Below are positions 1 to 5,381 of a DNA stretch of 5,381 nt, in pieces. The DNA is taken from assembly GCA_900554095.1 (NCBI GenBank), contig USGC01000129.1:1-5381 (forward strand). Direction: 5' to 3'. The translations under genes were made by a program, and so were the position numbers. Positions within the stretch are counted from its first letter, which is position 1. Every line of letters begins with the position of its first letter. The notes below the pieces were generated by a model. That model was not told the DNA's origin and made no database searches. It saw only the letters and a list, made by a program, of their open reading frames with translations. The DNA is from an uncultured bacterium (lineage in GTDB: Bacteria; Cyanobacteriota; Vampirovibrionia; Gastranaerophilales; Gastranaerophilaceae).

Positions 1-1215
1 GGTAATTTTGAAGATTATAAACTGCTTCTTGTCCGCTCCCCTGAAGATTTTGAAAAACAAAATGTGCATATTCATTTGAAAAATCGTGCGGTCAAGATTA
101 TGCCGCTGTCAAAGCAGGTTCTGATTGAAGATTTAAACACCAGACGAGCTTTCCTGGCTGATTACGATAAATTAATCATTGCAACAGGCGCAAGACCTGC
201 AATCCCGCCTGTAAAAAACGTTGATTTAAATAATATTTTTACAGTGCGTAAAATTGAGGACGGCATTAATATAAAAGAGAAAGCTTTACGTTCAAAACGT
301 GCAGTTATTGTAGGAGCCGGCTATATTGGTATGGAGATGCTTGAAGCACTTGTAAAACAAAACCTGCATGTTACTGTAATTGAATATTCATCAACAGTAA
401 TGACCATTTTTGATGATGATATGTCTGAATTAATAAAAAGCCAGCTTCTGTCAATAAGTGGGGACAGATTTGAGATATTAACATCCGAGCTTGTAACGGA
501 GTTTTCCGGTGATATAAATGGCGTTCATACGGTTAGAGTGGGGTCTGGACAAGAATTTCCAACTGATTTTGTAGTTCTTTGTACGGGAGTAGTTCCCAAC
601 GTAGAAATTGCACGCGAAGCAGGAATTGCAATTGGCGAAACCGGTGCAATAAAAGTTAATGACCGCATGGAAACAAGTATTGAAGATATTTATGCATGCG
701 GCGACTGTGTAGAAGAAAACTTAATAATAAGTGATACAAAAATATGGATGCCGCTTGGCTCAAACGCTAATAAAGAAGGCCGTATTGCTGCTATTAGCGC
801 TTGCGGTGGAGATGAAAGATTCCATGGTGTATTGGGTTCTGCGGTTACAAGATGTTTGTCTTTCACAATGTCAATGACCGGGCTTACTGAAAAAAAGGCA
901 AAAAGCCTGGGGTACAATCCGGTCTCCGTAACTGTTACCAAAAATGACAAAGTCGGGTATATGCCGGATGTAAATAACATTACACTAAAACTTACGGCTG
1001 ACGCAGAGAGCGGATTGCTGCTCGGCTGCCAGGCTGTAGGCGATGGTGATGCTGATAAACGTGTTAACACAGTTACCGCGGCGCTTTTGTCAAAGATGAC
1101 AGTTGATGAATTTTACAAAAATGATTTGACATATGCACCGCCTTATTCGCCTACAATTGACCCGCTTTTAAATGCTGCCCAAATTTTAATGTCAAAAATC
1201 AAAAAAAGCAGCTAA
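1..1215 (+). CDS. CoA-disulfide reductase / NADH oxidase-like flavoprotein, 5'-truncated by the window edge
   Basis: This is the C-terminal 404 residues of a class of FAD- and NAD(P)H-dependent cytosolic oxidoreductases that reduce CoA disulfide, oxygen, peroxide or polysulfide. The frame is open from base 1. A GTG at 64 is internal, because the residues before it (LLLVRSPEDFEKQNV) are conserved family sequence. Counting from base 1, visible motifs are ATGARP (61-66), the second dinucleotide-binding fold VIVGAGYIGMEM (102-113) with an acidic residue ending the next strand (VIE, about 128, favouring NADH), CTGVVPN (about 194-200), and the FAD-contacting IYACGDC (230-236). A C-terminal dimerisation domain ends in DLTYAPPYSPTIDPLLNAA. 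There is no C-terminal rhodanese domain. About 50 N-terminal residues are missing, including the first GxGxxG and the redox-active cysteine, so the subtype cannot be fixed. Its stop overlaps the stop of the convergent FAD gene. The family call is firm; the substrate is unknown. Confidence 0.9.
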   Translation, partial: GNFEDYKLLLVRSPEDFEKQNVHIHLKNRAVKIMPLSKQVLIEDLNTRRAFLADYDKLIIATGARPAIPPVKNVDLNNIFTVRKIEDGINIKEKALRSKRAVIVGAGYIGMEMLEALVKQNLHVTVIEYSSTVMTIFDDDMSELIKSQLLSISGDRFEILTSELVTEFSGDINGVHTVRVGSGQEFPTDFVVLCTGVVPNVEIAREAGIAIGETGAIKVNDRMETSIEDIYACGDCVEENLIISDTKIWMPLGSNANKEGRIAAISACGGDERFHGVLGSAVTRCLSFTMSMTGLTEKKAKSLGYNPVSVTVTKNDKVGYMPDVNNITLKLTADAESGLLLGCQAVGDGDADKRVNTVTAALLSKMTVDEFYKNDLTYAPPYSPTIDPLLNAAQILMSKIKKSS

Positions 1216-2510
1216 CGTTTCAACTGTTTTATGAAATACTTGCCAAGCCCAACCCCCATAGAAAAACAGCTTGCTTGAACTCTTAGAGCACCTTGCGCCA
1301 TAAAATCAGCAGAGATACACCTTCCTGCAACAAAAAGGTTGTCAATATCAGCAGACATAAGGCTTTCAAGCGGAAGCTGGTAATCAGAAACAACATCTAA
1401 CGTTGACTTATTTTTTTTCTTATGGTGGACATCTACTGGGTAATTTGAGACTAATACCGGATTTTCAAACTTTTTACCTGACTTAACATCATCAATAGTG
1501 TAGATATATTTCCCTTTAATTCGCCGTGAAACCCTTACTCCAAGCATATCAGCAATGTTTGATATATAGGCTTTTTCAAATCCCGGCAGATAAATTCTGC
1601 AAAAATTTGCAAGCCTAAGAATGTTCTGACGCCCTAACTGCAAGGCTTTTGACATATTTTTAACCTGTAACGTATTTGTATAATCAATAATTCTTGGGCA
1701 GTTAAAGGCAATTGTAGTAAGCATTCCAGCCACAGTAAATATCTGAAAGTAGTTTCTGTCGTGATTTTTAAGGATACCTTTCCTTACAGCGTCGTCAAAC
1801 AGAGGCGTTAGAGCCCATGTCTTGTCCTTATCCCAGGTATAGGCAGTAGATAGGTGGATAAAACCCTCAACATCTTCAACAGTCGTAACATTTTTGTCCT
1901 TGTCGTAAGCCTTTAGCCAGCCTGCAAAACGCGGCACATCAACCCCGCCCATCATAAATCTCAAACTTACCGGTTGATCTTCTCCTTTTTCTTGTAAAAA
2001 TTCACAGCCAGTCATTTTTCCAATTTCGCAATTACCTGTCGCGTCTACAAAATACTTCGCGCCGATAGATACCGATAATATTTTATTGTCATTTTGTATC
2101 TTATCGTTATATACCGATAAAATTTCCTTTGAAATAAGAATTTTCTTTATCTCTCTGTTAGTAAGAATTACATCCTGTATATGAGTATCAAAAAACACTT
2201 CCACATTGGCTTTTCGCATTAGGTTATCCAGTGCAATTTTGGTAAGTTCAGGATTGAACCACCCAGGATTATCTAAATAAGTCGCCTGACCACCCAGCGA
2301 GTGAAGTTCTTCGATTAAAGCATGATAAAACTCTGTATTTATTTGATGTTCGCCGCACTTCATAGCCGGAACAACAAGCGCAGAGGTAATTGTACCGCCT
2401 AAATGAATGTTTTTTTCAATTAAAAGAACTTTTAGACCGCCCATTCCTGCTGTATAAGCCGCAGCACAGCCCGCAGTACCACCCCCGACAATTACTACGT
2501 CGTAATTCAT
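1212..2510 (-). CDS. FAD-dependent oxidoreductase, FAD_oxidored (PF12831) type
   Basis: This 432-residue flavoprotein has no signal peptide or membrane segment, so it is probably cytosolic. The N-terminal Rossmann motif is VIVGGGTAGCAAAYTAG (6-22), followed by IEK (31-33, ribose-binding Glu) and GGTITSAL (38-45). Further hallmarks are YFVDATGNCEIGKMTG (153-168), MLGVRVSRRIKG (322-333) and the C-terminal FAD site NLFVAGRCISADFMAQGALR (391-410). This pattern matches the FAD_oxidored family, whose members often have unknown substrates, rather than the DAO family that supplies the FAD half of E. coli MnmC. The ATG at 2510 is supported by AGGAGG five bases upstream and by the Rossmann fold starting at once. 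The start overlaps the end of the methyltransferase gene as ATGA, so it is the second gene of a translationally coupled operon. Length is normal for the family and no frameshift is seen. Its reaction cannot be read from the sequence. A link to tRNA modification is only inferred from the coupling. Confidence 0.9.
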   Translation of the reverse strand: MNYDVVIVGGGTAGCAAAYTAGMGGLKVLLIEKNIHLGGTITSALVVPAMKCGEHQINTEFYHALIEELHSLGGQATYLDNPGWFNPELTKIALDNLMRKANVEVFFDTHIQDVILTNREIKKILISKEILSVYNDKIQNDNKILSVSIGAKYFVDATGNCEIGKMTGCEFLQEKGEDQPVSLRFMMGGVDVPRFAGWLKAYDKDKNVTTVEDVEGFIHLSTAYTWDKDKTWALTPLFDDAVRKGILKNHDRNYFQIFTVAGMLTTIAFNCPRIIDYTNTLQVKNMSKALQLGRQNILRLANFCRIYLPGFEKAYISNIADMLGVRVSRRIKGKYIYTIDDVKSGKKFENPVLVSNYPVDVHHKKKNKSTLDVVSDYQLPLESLMSADIDNLFVAGRCISADFMAQGALRVQASCFSMGVGLGKYFIKQLKR

Positions 2511-3787
2511 TTTCTCCTCCTGAACTCTTTTATGTAACTTGAACTAGACTTTAAAGTGCTATTTTCGACTTCAATTTTATGTACCGCTAAAATTTCGCTG
2601 TTAAGTGCATTTAAATTTTCGTCGCGATAAAATATACCTGCCTTTGTTTTTAAAAGCCCTAAATCGTATTCTGAAAGCTCATTTTTTATAAGCGATTTAT
2701 TTTTTACAGCAATAGTGCCGTTGTATTTTTTTAAATCATTGTTGTAGATTTTTCCAACATAGAAACCTGCGTGTAAAAAAGCATTGCGCACAGAGGCCGA
2801 ATTGGAATAGGTTAAAACCATGCCATTATCATGCAAATGCTTAAAAATCTCTTTAAAAAAATCGACTGACCAAAGTGCCGGGCACTTTGAGGCCGTAAAG
2901 GCATCTAAAAACACAAAATCATATTTACGCTCATCGTTTTTTAGAGTAGGCCTTGCATCGTCGATTTTTGTTTGAAAACTAAAATCGTGTAATTTAAGGC
3001 ATTTTAAAGCAGTTTTATAGCGAGCTGATATATACCTATAATATATATTATGTAAGAAGCTACTTAAACGCCTTAGAGGAGTATTAATAGACCTCTCGTT
3101 TTTATAAAACTTGAATAAATTGAGCATAAACGGGTCAAAAAATGGAGCGTATTTTTTTGAAGATATTATTTCTAAAAATTCTGAGTTATCAAAAATTTCA
3201 GGATTGTTTTCGATAATTTTTTTGAGCAAAATAATATTTATATAATTTTTCAGTTTGTATTTTGCTTTGAATTCTGTATTCAGATATTTATTTATTTTTT
3301 CTACATGAAAATTTATGTTGTTAAACTTTTTATCTGATTTTTTTCCTGTTTTAAAAAAAGGCGACAAGTAAAATAAAATTTTATCATTATCAATTGCATT
3401 AATAAAAATTTTTATTTTTTTATGTTGCAGTGAAGCCTTTTTACAAAAAGTATTATCGGTATCTATCGTTTCGATATTTATTTTGTTATTTATGTTATTT
3501 GAACCTATCGCTTCGTTATATCTGTTTTTGTCGGAAATATTTTTTTCGGAAAATTTTTCAAAAATAAAATTTAAAAAACTTTTTGTGTTGTATCCAATCC
3601 CGAAACAAATATCTAAAACTTTTATTTCTAAATTATTTTCCAGAAATTTGTCAAGTTCCGCTGGTATAATAAATTTTTCGTAAGCCTCAGATAGAGCTCC
3701 ATAGCTTGAATGATAGATATCATCAGCCTCCGGAGAATATAGTCCTACGCTGCCATCGTTTGTAAAATATGGATGTAATTCATACAT
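2507..3787 (-). CDS. MnmC2-like tRNA U34 methyltransferase (Methyltransf_30/DUF752) with Lys/Asn-rich insert
   Basis: This 426-residue protein is a probable SAM-dependent methyltransferase for the last step of mnm5(s2)U34 formation in tRNA (nm5U to mnm5U). It resembles the single-domain MnmC2 proteins (DUF752) known from Aquifex and cyanobacteria. Visible motifs are the N-terminal DGSVGLYSPEADDIYHSSYG (11-30), SAM motif I VLDICFGIGYNTKS (57-70), an adenine-loop DDAR (276-279; usually GDAR), the catalytic-region FVFLDAFTASKCPALWSVDF (291-310), SNSASVRNAFLHAGF (328-342), and a C-terminal YRDENL (387-392). No FAD domain is fused. Motif I and LDAF lie about 225 residues apart, against roughly 110 in E. 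coli MnmC as I remember it. The extra sequence is Lys/Asn/Ile/Phe-rich and very AT-rich. ATG 3787 is the only usable start: the frame has a TGA at 3818-3820 and no other ATG, GTG or TTG before the conserved block. It is first in the operon, probably leaderless. The family call is good; activity with this insert is unproven. Confidence 0.83.
   Translation of the reverse strand: MYELHPYFTNDGSVGLYSPEADDIYHSSYGALSEAYEKFIIPAELDKFLENNLEIKVLDICFGIGYNTKSFLNFIFEKFSEKNISDKNRYNEAIGSNNINNKINIETIDTDNTFCKKASLQHKKIKIFINAIDNDKILFYLSPFFKTGKKSDKKFNNINFHVEKINKYLNTEFKAKYKLKNYINIILLKKIIENNPEIFDNSEFLEIISSKKYAPFFDPFMLNLFKFYKNERSINTPLRRLSSFLHNIYYRYISARYKTALKCLKLHDFSFQTKIDDARPTLKNDERKYDFVFLDAFTASKCPALWSVDFFKEIFKHLHDNGMVLTYSNSASVRNAFLHAGFYVGKIYNNDLKKYNGTIAVKNKSLIKNELSEYDLGLLKTKAGIFYRDENLNALNSEILAVHKIEVENSTLKSSSSYIKEFRRRK
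2516..2521 (-). promoter_or_regulatory. Strong Shine-Dalgarno AGGAGG for the FAD_oxidored gene, inside the methyltransferase gene
   Basis: On the minus strand AGGAGG is followed by a five-base spacer (AGAAA) and the ATG at 2510. The same bases encode the final Arg/Lys residues (RRRK) of the upstream methyltransferase. With the ATGA stop/start overlap, this allows both re-initiation and independent entry. The downstream flavoprotein could therefore be made at least as efficiently as the first gene, which has no visible Shine-Dalgarno. Confidence 0.85.
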
Positions 3788-3793
3788 AATGCT

Positions 3794-3821
3794 ATTATAG
3801 CGCCATTTTAAGGCAATTCAA
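3794..3821 (-). promoter_or_regulatory. Sigma70-like promoter of the methyltransferase / FAD oxidoreductase operon
   Basis: Read on the minus strand, TTGAAT (3816-3821; four of six matches to the -35 consensus) is separated by 16 bases from a perfect TATAAT (-10, 3794-3799). Six bases lie between the -10 box and the A of the start codon at 3787. A normal start site seven bases after the -10 box would fall on that A, giving a leaderless mRNA. The -10 box is inside the 11-base inverted repeat GCTATTATAGC (3791-3801), which may be chance. The start site is predicted, not measured. Confidence 0.6.
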
Positions 3822-3852
3822 CTTCTTTAAAAAACGCAATATTTAACATAAA

Positions 3853-3881
3853 TTGTCTTAATTTTCTCTTTGTGTTAAAGT
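3853..3881 (+). promoter_or_regulatory. Candidate thrB promoter with extended -10
   Basis: In the divergent gap a possible -35 TTGTCT (3853-3858) lies 17 bases before a possible -10 TAAAGT (3876-3881). Each has four of six consensus matches, and the -10 is preceded by an extended -10 TG at 3873-3874. This would give a 5' leader of about 30 bases before the thrB start. Other weak combinations exist in this AT-rich stretch, for example TTGTGT at 3870 with TTTAAT at 3893, so the exact site is uncertain. Confidence 0.35.
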
Positions 3882-3910
3882 TAAGTTAGGAATTTAATAA
3901 TATTAAAGTA

Positions 3911-3914
3911 GAGG
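3911..3914 (+). promoter_or_regulatory. Shine-Dalgarno (GAGG) of thrB
   Basis: GAGG, within AGAGGA, stands five bases before the ATG at 3920. It supports that start, which also places the conserved VPATTANIGPGFD motif at residue 7, as is usual for homoserine kinases. Confidence 0.75.
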
Positions 3915-3919
3915 AAAAG

Positions 3920-4864
3920 ATGAAAGTAAGCGTAAAAGTGCCTGCAACGACAGCTAATATCGGCCCGGGTTTTGACTGTATGGGGATGGCACTGCCGATA
4001 TACAACACAATAACAATTGAAGAGACTGTACTTCCGGGCACTGGAATTGAAATTAATGTTTTAGCAACAGAAGATTCTGTCGATGATTTTTCTATAGAAC
4101 ATATTCCAATGGTCGAAAACAGCATAATTTACAAGGCTGTTGAGCTTCTGTACAATTCAATAGGGCAAACCCCAAGTGAGTTGAAAATCAATATACATTC
4201 CGAAATTCCAATAGCCAGAGGATTAGGAAGCAGTGCCTCTGTTATTGTTGGCGGCTTACTGGCAGCCAATGAGCTTCTTGGACGACCTGCTGATGAAGCT
4301 GCGCTTCTATCAATTGCAACGGAAGTTGAAGGCCATCCAGACAATGTTACACCGGCGATTGTGGGTGGTTTATGCTTAACATCAAGCGAAGAAGATGGTA
4401 GTATTGTTTATAGAAAAATTGAATGGCCTGAAGAATGGAATTTAACGGTGTGTATACCTGAATACGAATTGGCAACAGATATTTCGCGCTCTGTTCTGCC
4501 AAAAGAAGTGCCTATGGAAGATGCTGTATTTAATGCAAAACGTTTGGGCATGTTTATTGAAGCAGTTCACACCAAAGATGCTAAATTGATGAAATTGGCG
4601 TTAAAGGACAAGCTCCATCAGCCTTACAGAATGAAGTTAGTACCGGGCTTAGAAAAAATAATTGAAAATTTAAAACATGAAGAAAATGTTCTCGGATGTG
4701 TTTTGAGCGGAGCAGGCCCGTCAATTCTGATTATTTCCGAGAAAAACAACCTTGATAGAATTAAATCAATTGTACGTGATACCTGGAGCGATTTGAATGT
4801 AAAAGCAGAAATTAGAACGCTACCGGTGGAGAGAAACGGCGCACAAATTATTAAACTTGATTAA
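3920..4864 (+). CDS. thrB: Homoserine kinase (GHMP kinase family)
   Basis: ThrB phosphorylates L-homoserine with ATP to O-phosphohomoserine, the substrate of threonine synthase, in the cytosol. At 314 residues it is complete and of normal family length. The three GHMP kinase motifs are present in order: VPATTANIGPGFDC at 7-20, the phosphate-binding loop PIARGLGSSASVIVGG at 97-112, and the C-terminal LSGAGPSILII at 262-272. EGHPDNVTPAIVGG (137-150) and the KLHQPYR segment (231-237), a region linked to homoserine or phosphate contact in the family, are also conserved. The N-terminal block resembles cyanobacterial ThrB. The gene stands alone here, diverging from the methyltransferase operon. It has its own Shine-Dalgarno and a terminator six bases after the stop, so it is probably transcribed as a single gene. 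No leader peptide or attenuator is seen upstream. Its base composition is clearly more GC-rich than the neighbouring methyltransferase insert. Confidence 0.96.
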   Translation: MKVSVKVPATTANIGPGFDCMGMALPIYNTITIEETVLPGTGIEINVLATEDSVDDFSIEHIPMVENSIIYKAVELLYNSIGQTPSELKINIHSEIPIARGLGSSASVIVGGLLAANELLGRPADEAALLSIATEVEGHPDNVTPAIVGGLCLTSSEEDGSIVYRKIEWPEEWNLTVCIPEYELATDISRSVLPKEVPMEDAVFNAKRLGMFIEAVHTKDAKLMKLALKDKLHQPYRMKLVPGLEKIIENLKHEENVLGCVLSGAGPSILIISEKNNLDRIKSIVRDTWSDLNVKAEIRTLPVERNGAQIIKLD

Positions 4865-4870
4865 TCAATA

Positions 4871-4898
4871 AAAAATCCCGCTTGATTGCGGGATTTTT
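4871..4898. terminator. Bidirectional intrinsic terminator between convergent genes
   Basis: AAAAATCCCGC (4871-4881) and GCGGGATTTTT (4888-4898) form a perfect 11-bp stem around the six-base loop TTGATT. The GC core is flanked by a T-run on the right (for thrB) and an A-run on the left (a U-tract for the minus-strand gene). It starts six bases after the thrB stop and ends ten bases before the stop of the convergent gene, so it can serve both. Confidence 0.93.
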
Positions 4899-4908
4899 GT
4901 TATATTTT

Positions 4909-5376
4909 CTAGCCTCCTCCGGTGTATTGCGGAACGAAGTCTTTTTGTGATGATTTTTCCATTTCTTCTGCGGCTTTTTCTTGACCTTCTGTGAGTTTGA
5001 GTCTGGATTCAATGTTAGCCTTTTCCATTTGAAGCGCTTGTTCTTCATCTTTAAGTGGTTCAAGCATTGCTTCTCTGTATTGTTCAAAGTAATCATCCCA
5101 CATTGCTTGAGCTTGAGATGTCCTATACATTTCTGCTTGTTGAAATATACTGTATGAGCGGAGAGCCTGATCCATATTTTGTTTTTCAGCTTCAGTTGCA
5201 TTGGGATTGTTAAATATATTCGGATTTGATGGATCCATGTATATCTGAAACTGACTCTGTCCTCCGGCTAAAGCTTGTTGTAATTGTCCTTGCAAAGTCA
5301 TTTTGCAATTTCTTTGCATCATGTTCAATTGTCGTTCCATGCGTCCCATATCTCTGGTGATACGCTGCATACGCAT
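4909..5376 (-). CDS. Hypothetical Gln/Met-rich, probably coiled-coil protein; start may lie outside the window
   Basis: I do not recognise this protein. The 155 residues from the ATG at 5376 are rich in Gln (22) and Met (14), with one Cys, one Trp and no hydrophobic segment long enough for a membrane helix or signal peptide. Residues 1-36 look helical and basic (RMERQLNMMQRN), 48-60 are an Asn/Pro-rich linker (DPSNPNIFNNPNA), and 61-145 form a long charged helix-prone stretch, ending in Gly-Gly-Gly. This suggests a soluble helical or coiled-coil protein, perhaps structural or an adaptor. Only five bases are visible upstream and the frame is still open there (a Thr codon), so no Shine-Dalgarno can be judged; Met1, Met3 or an earlier codon could be the start. 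Coding is supported by the terminator placed just after its stop and by the ordered composition. An overlapping Lys-rich frame on the same strand is a shadow. Confidence 0.7.
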   Translation of the reverse strand: MRMQRITRDMGRMERQLNMMQRNCKMTLQGQLQQALAGGQSQFQIYMDPSNPNIFNNPNATEAEKQNMDQALRSYSIFQQAEMYRTSQAQAMWDDYFEQYREAMLEPLKDEEQALQMEKANIESRLKLTEGQEKAAEEMEKSSQKDFVPQYTGGG

Positions 5377-5381
5377 TGTAA

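Noticed and set aside
64..66. GTG at 64 as the start of the plus-strand flavoenzyme
   Set aside because: The frame is open to base 1 and the residues before it match the conserved family segment (LLLVRSPEDF), so the gene begins left of the window.
690..1070. Minus-strand open frame of 126 codons opposite the CoA-disulfide reductase-like gene
   Set aside because: It lies entirely antisense to a gene with clear family motifs, has Ser/Pro-rich shadow-type composition and no recognisable domain.
1212..2510. Calling the minus-strand FAD protein MnmC1
   Set aside because: Its motifs fit the FAD_oxidored family, not the DAO-type fold of MnmC1. Neighbourhood alone does not justify the name.
3483..3683. 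Plus-strand open frame of 66 codons, Phe/Leu/Ser-rich
   Set aside because: It is antisense to the Lys/Asn-rich N-terminal third of the methyltransferase. Its hydrophobic look follows from reading AAA/AAT-rich codons backwards.
3788..3919. Search of the divergent gap for a riboswitch, attenuator, small RNA or tRNA
   Set aside because: Only 132 bases of AT-rich sequence, accounted for by two promoters and a Shine-Dalgarno. No leader peptide with Thr/Ile codons, strong hairpin or RNA gene was found.
3886..4125. Minus-strand open frame of 79 codons over the start of thrB
   Set aside because: It is antisense to the highly conserved N-terminal motif of thrB and has no domain or plausible ribosome site.
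4129..4344. Minus-strand open frame of 71 codons within thrB
   Set aside because: It is antisense to the GHMP phosphate-binding loop region and has shadow composition.
4863..4887. Alternative pairing of AATCAA (4863-4868) with the terminator loop TTGATT (4882-4887), as a possible switch
   Set aside because: A six-pair A/T-rich helix cannot compete with the 11-bp GC-containing terminator stem. Probably chance.
4851..5201. Minus-strand open frame of 116 codons, Lys-rich, overlapping the Gln/Met-rich gene
   Set aside because: It is a frame-shifted reading of Gln/Glu-rich codons, runs through the bidirectional terminator and into the end of thrB, and has no conserved motif.

Overview
The window is AT-rich bacterial chromosome with tight gene packing. 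It holds five protein genes and no RNA gene, insertion sequence, CRISPR array or prophage signature that I can see. The closest family resemblance is cyanobacterial. The MnmC-type methyltransferase carries a cyanobacterial-style motif (CFGIGYNT) and C-terminal block (YRDENL), and the homoserine kinase begins with a cyanobacteria-like VPATTANIGPGFD. Together with the low GC, this suggests a non-photosynthetic relative of Cyanobacteria (Vampirovibrionia/Melainabacteria, perhaps Gastranaerophilales). That assignment is an inference from remembered family patterns, not a search result.

Layout. (1) Bases 1-1215, plus strand: the C-terminal 404 residues of a pyridine nucleotide-disulfide oxidoreductase of the CoA-disulfide reductase / NADH oxidase type. 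The gene enters from the left, so its redox-active cysteine lies outside the window. (2) Bases 1212-3787, minus strand: a two-gene operon. The first gene is a MnmC2-like tRNA-U34 methyltransferase with a long Lys/Asn-rich, very AT-rich insert. The second is a FAD-dependent oxidoreductase of the FAD_oxidored (PF12831) type. They overlap by ATGA, and the second has a strong Shine-Dalgarno inside the end of the first. The operon has a sigma70-like promoter whose -10 box ends six bases before the only possible start codon, so the mRNA is predicted to be leaderless. (3) Bases 3788-3919: a divergent promoter region. (4) Bases 3920-4864, plus strand: thrB, homoserine kinase, complete. (5) Bases 4871-4898: a perfect 11-bp stem terminator with A/T tracts on both sides, serving thrB and the convergent gene to its right. 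(6) Bases 4909-5376, minus strand: an unrecognised Gln/Met-rich, probably coiled-coil protein whose true start may lie just beyond the window.

How the genes work together. ThrB is core threonine biosynthesis, and the plus-strand flavoenzyme is probably thiol or oxygen redox housekeeping. The most interesting part is the coupled pair. In gammaproteobacteria such as E. coli, MnmC is one polypeptide with a methyltransferase half followed by a FAD-dependent half. Here a stand-alone methyltransferase is followed, in the same order and translationally coupled, by a FAD enzyme from a different family. Whether this pair is a functional analogue of bifunctional MnmC is untested. Nothing else in the window looks like a new system.
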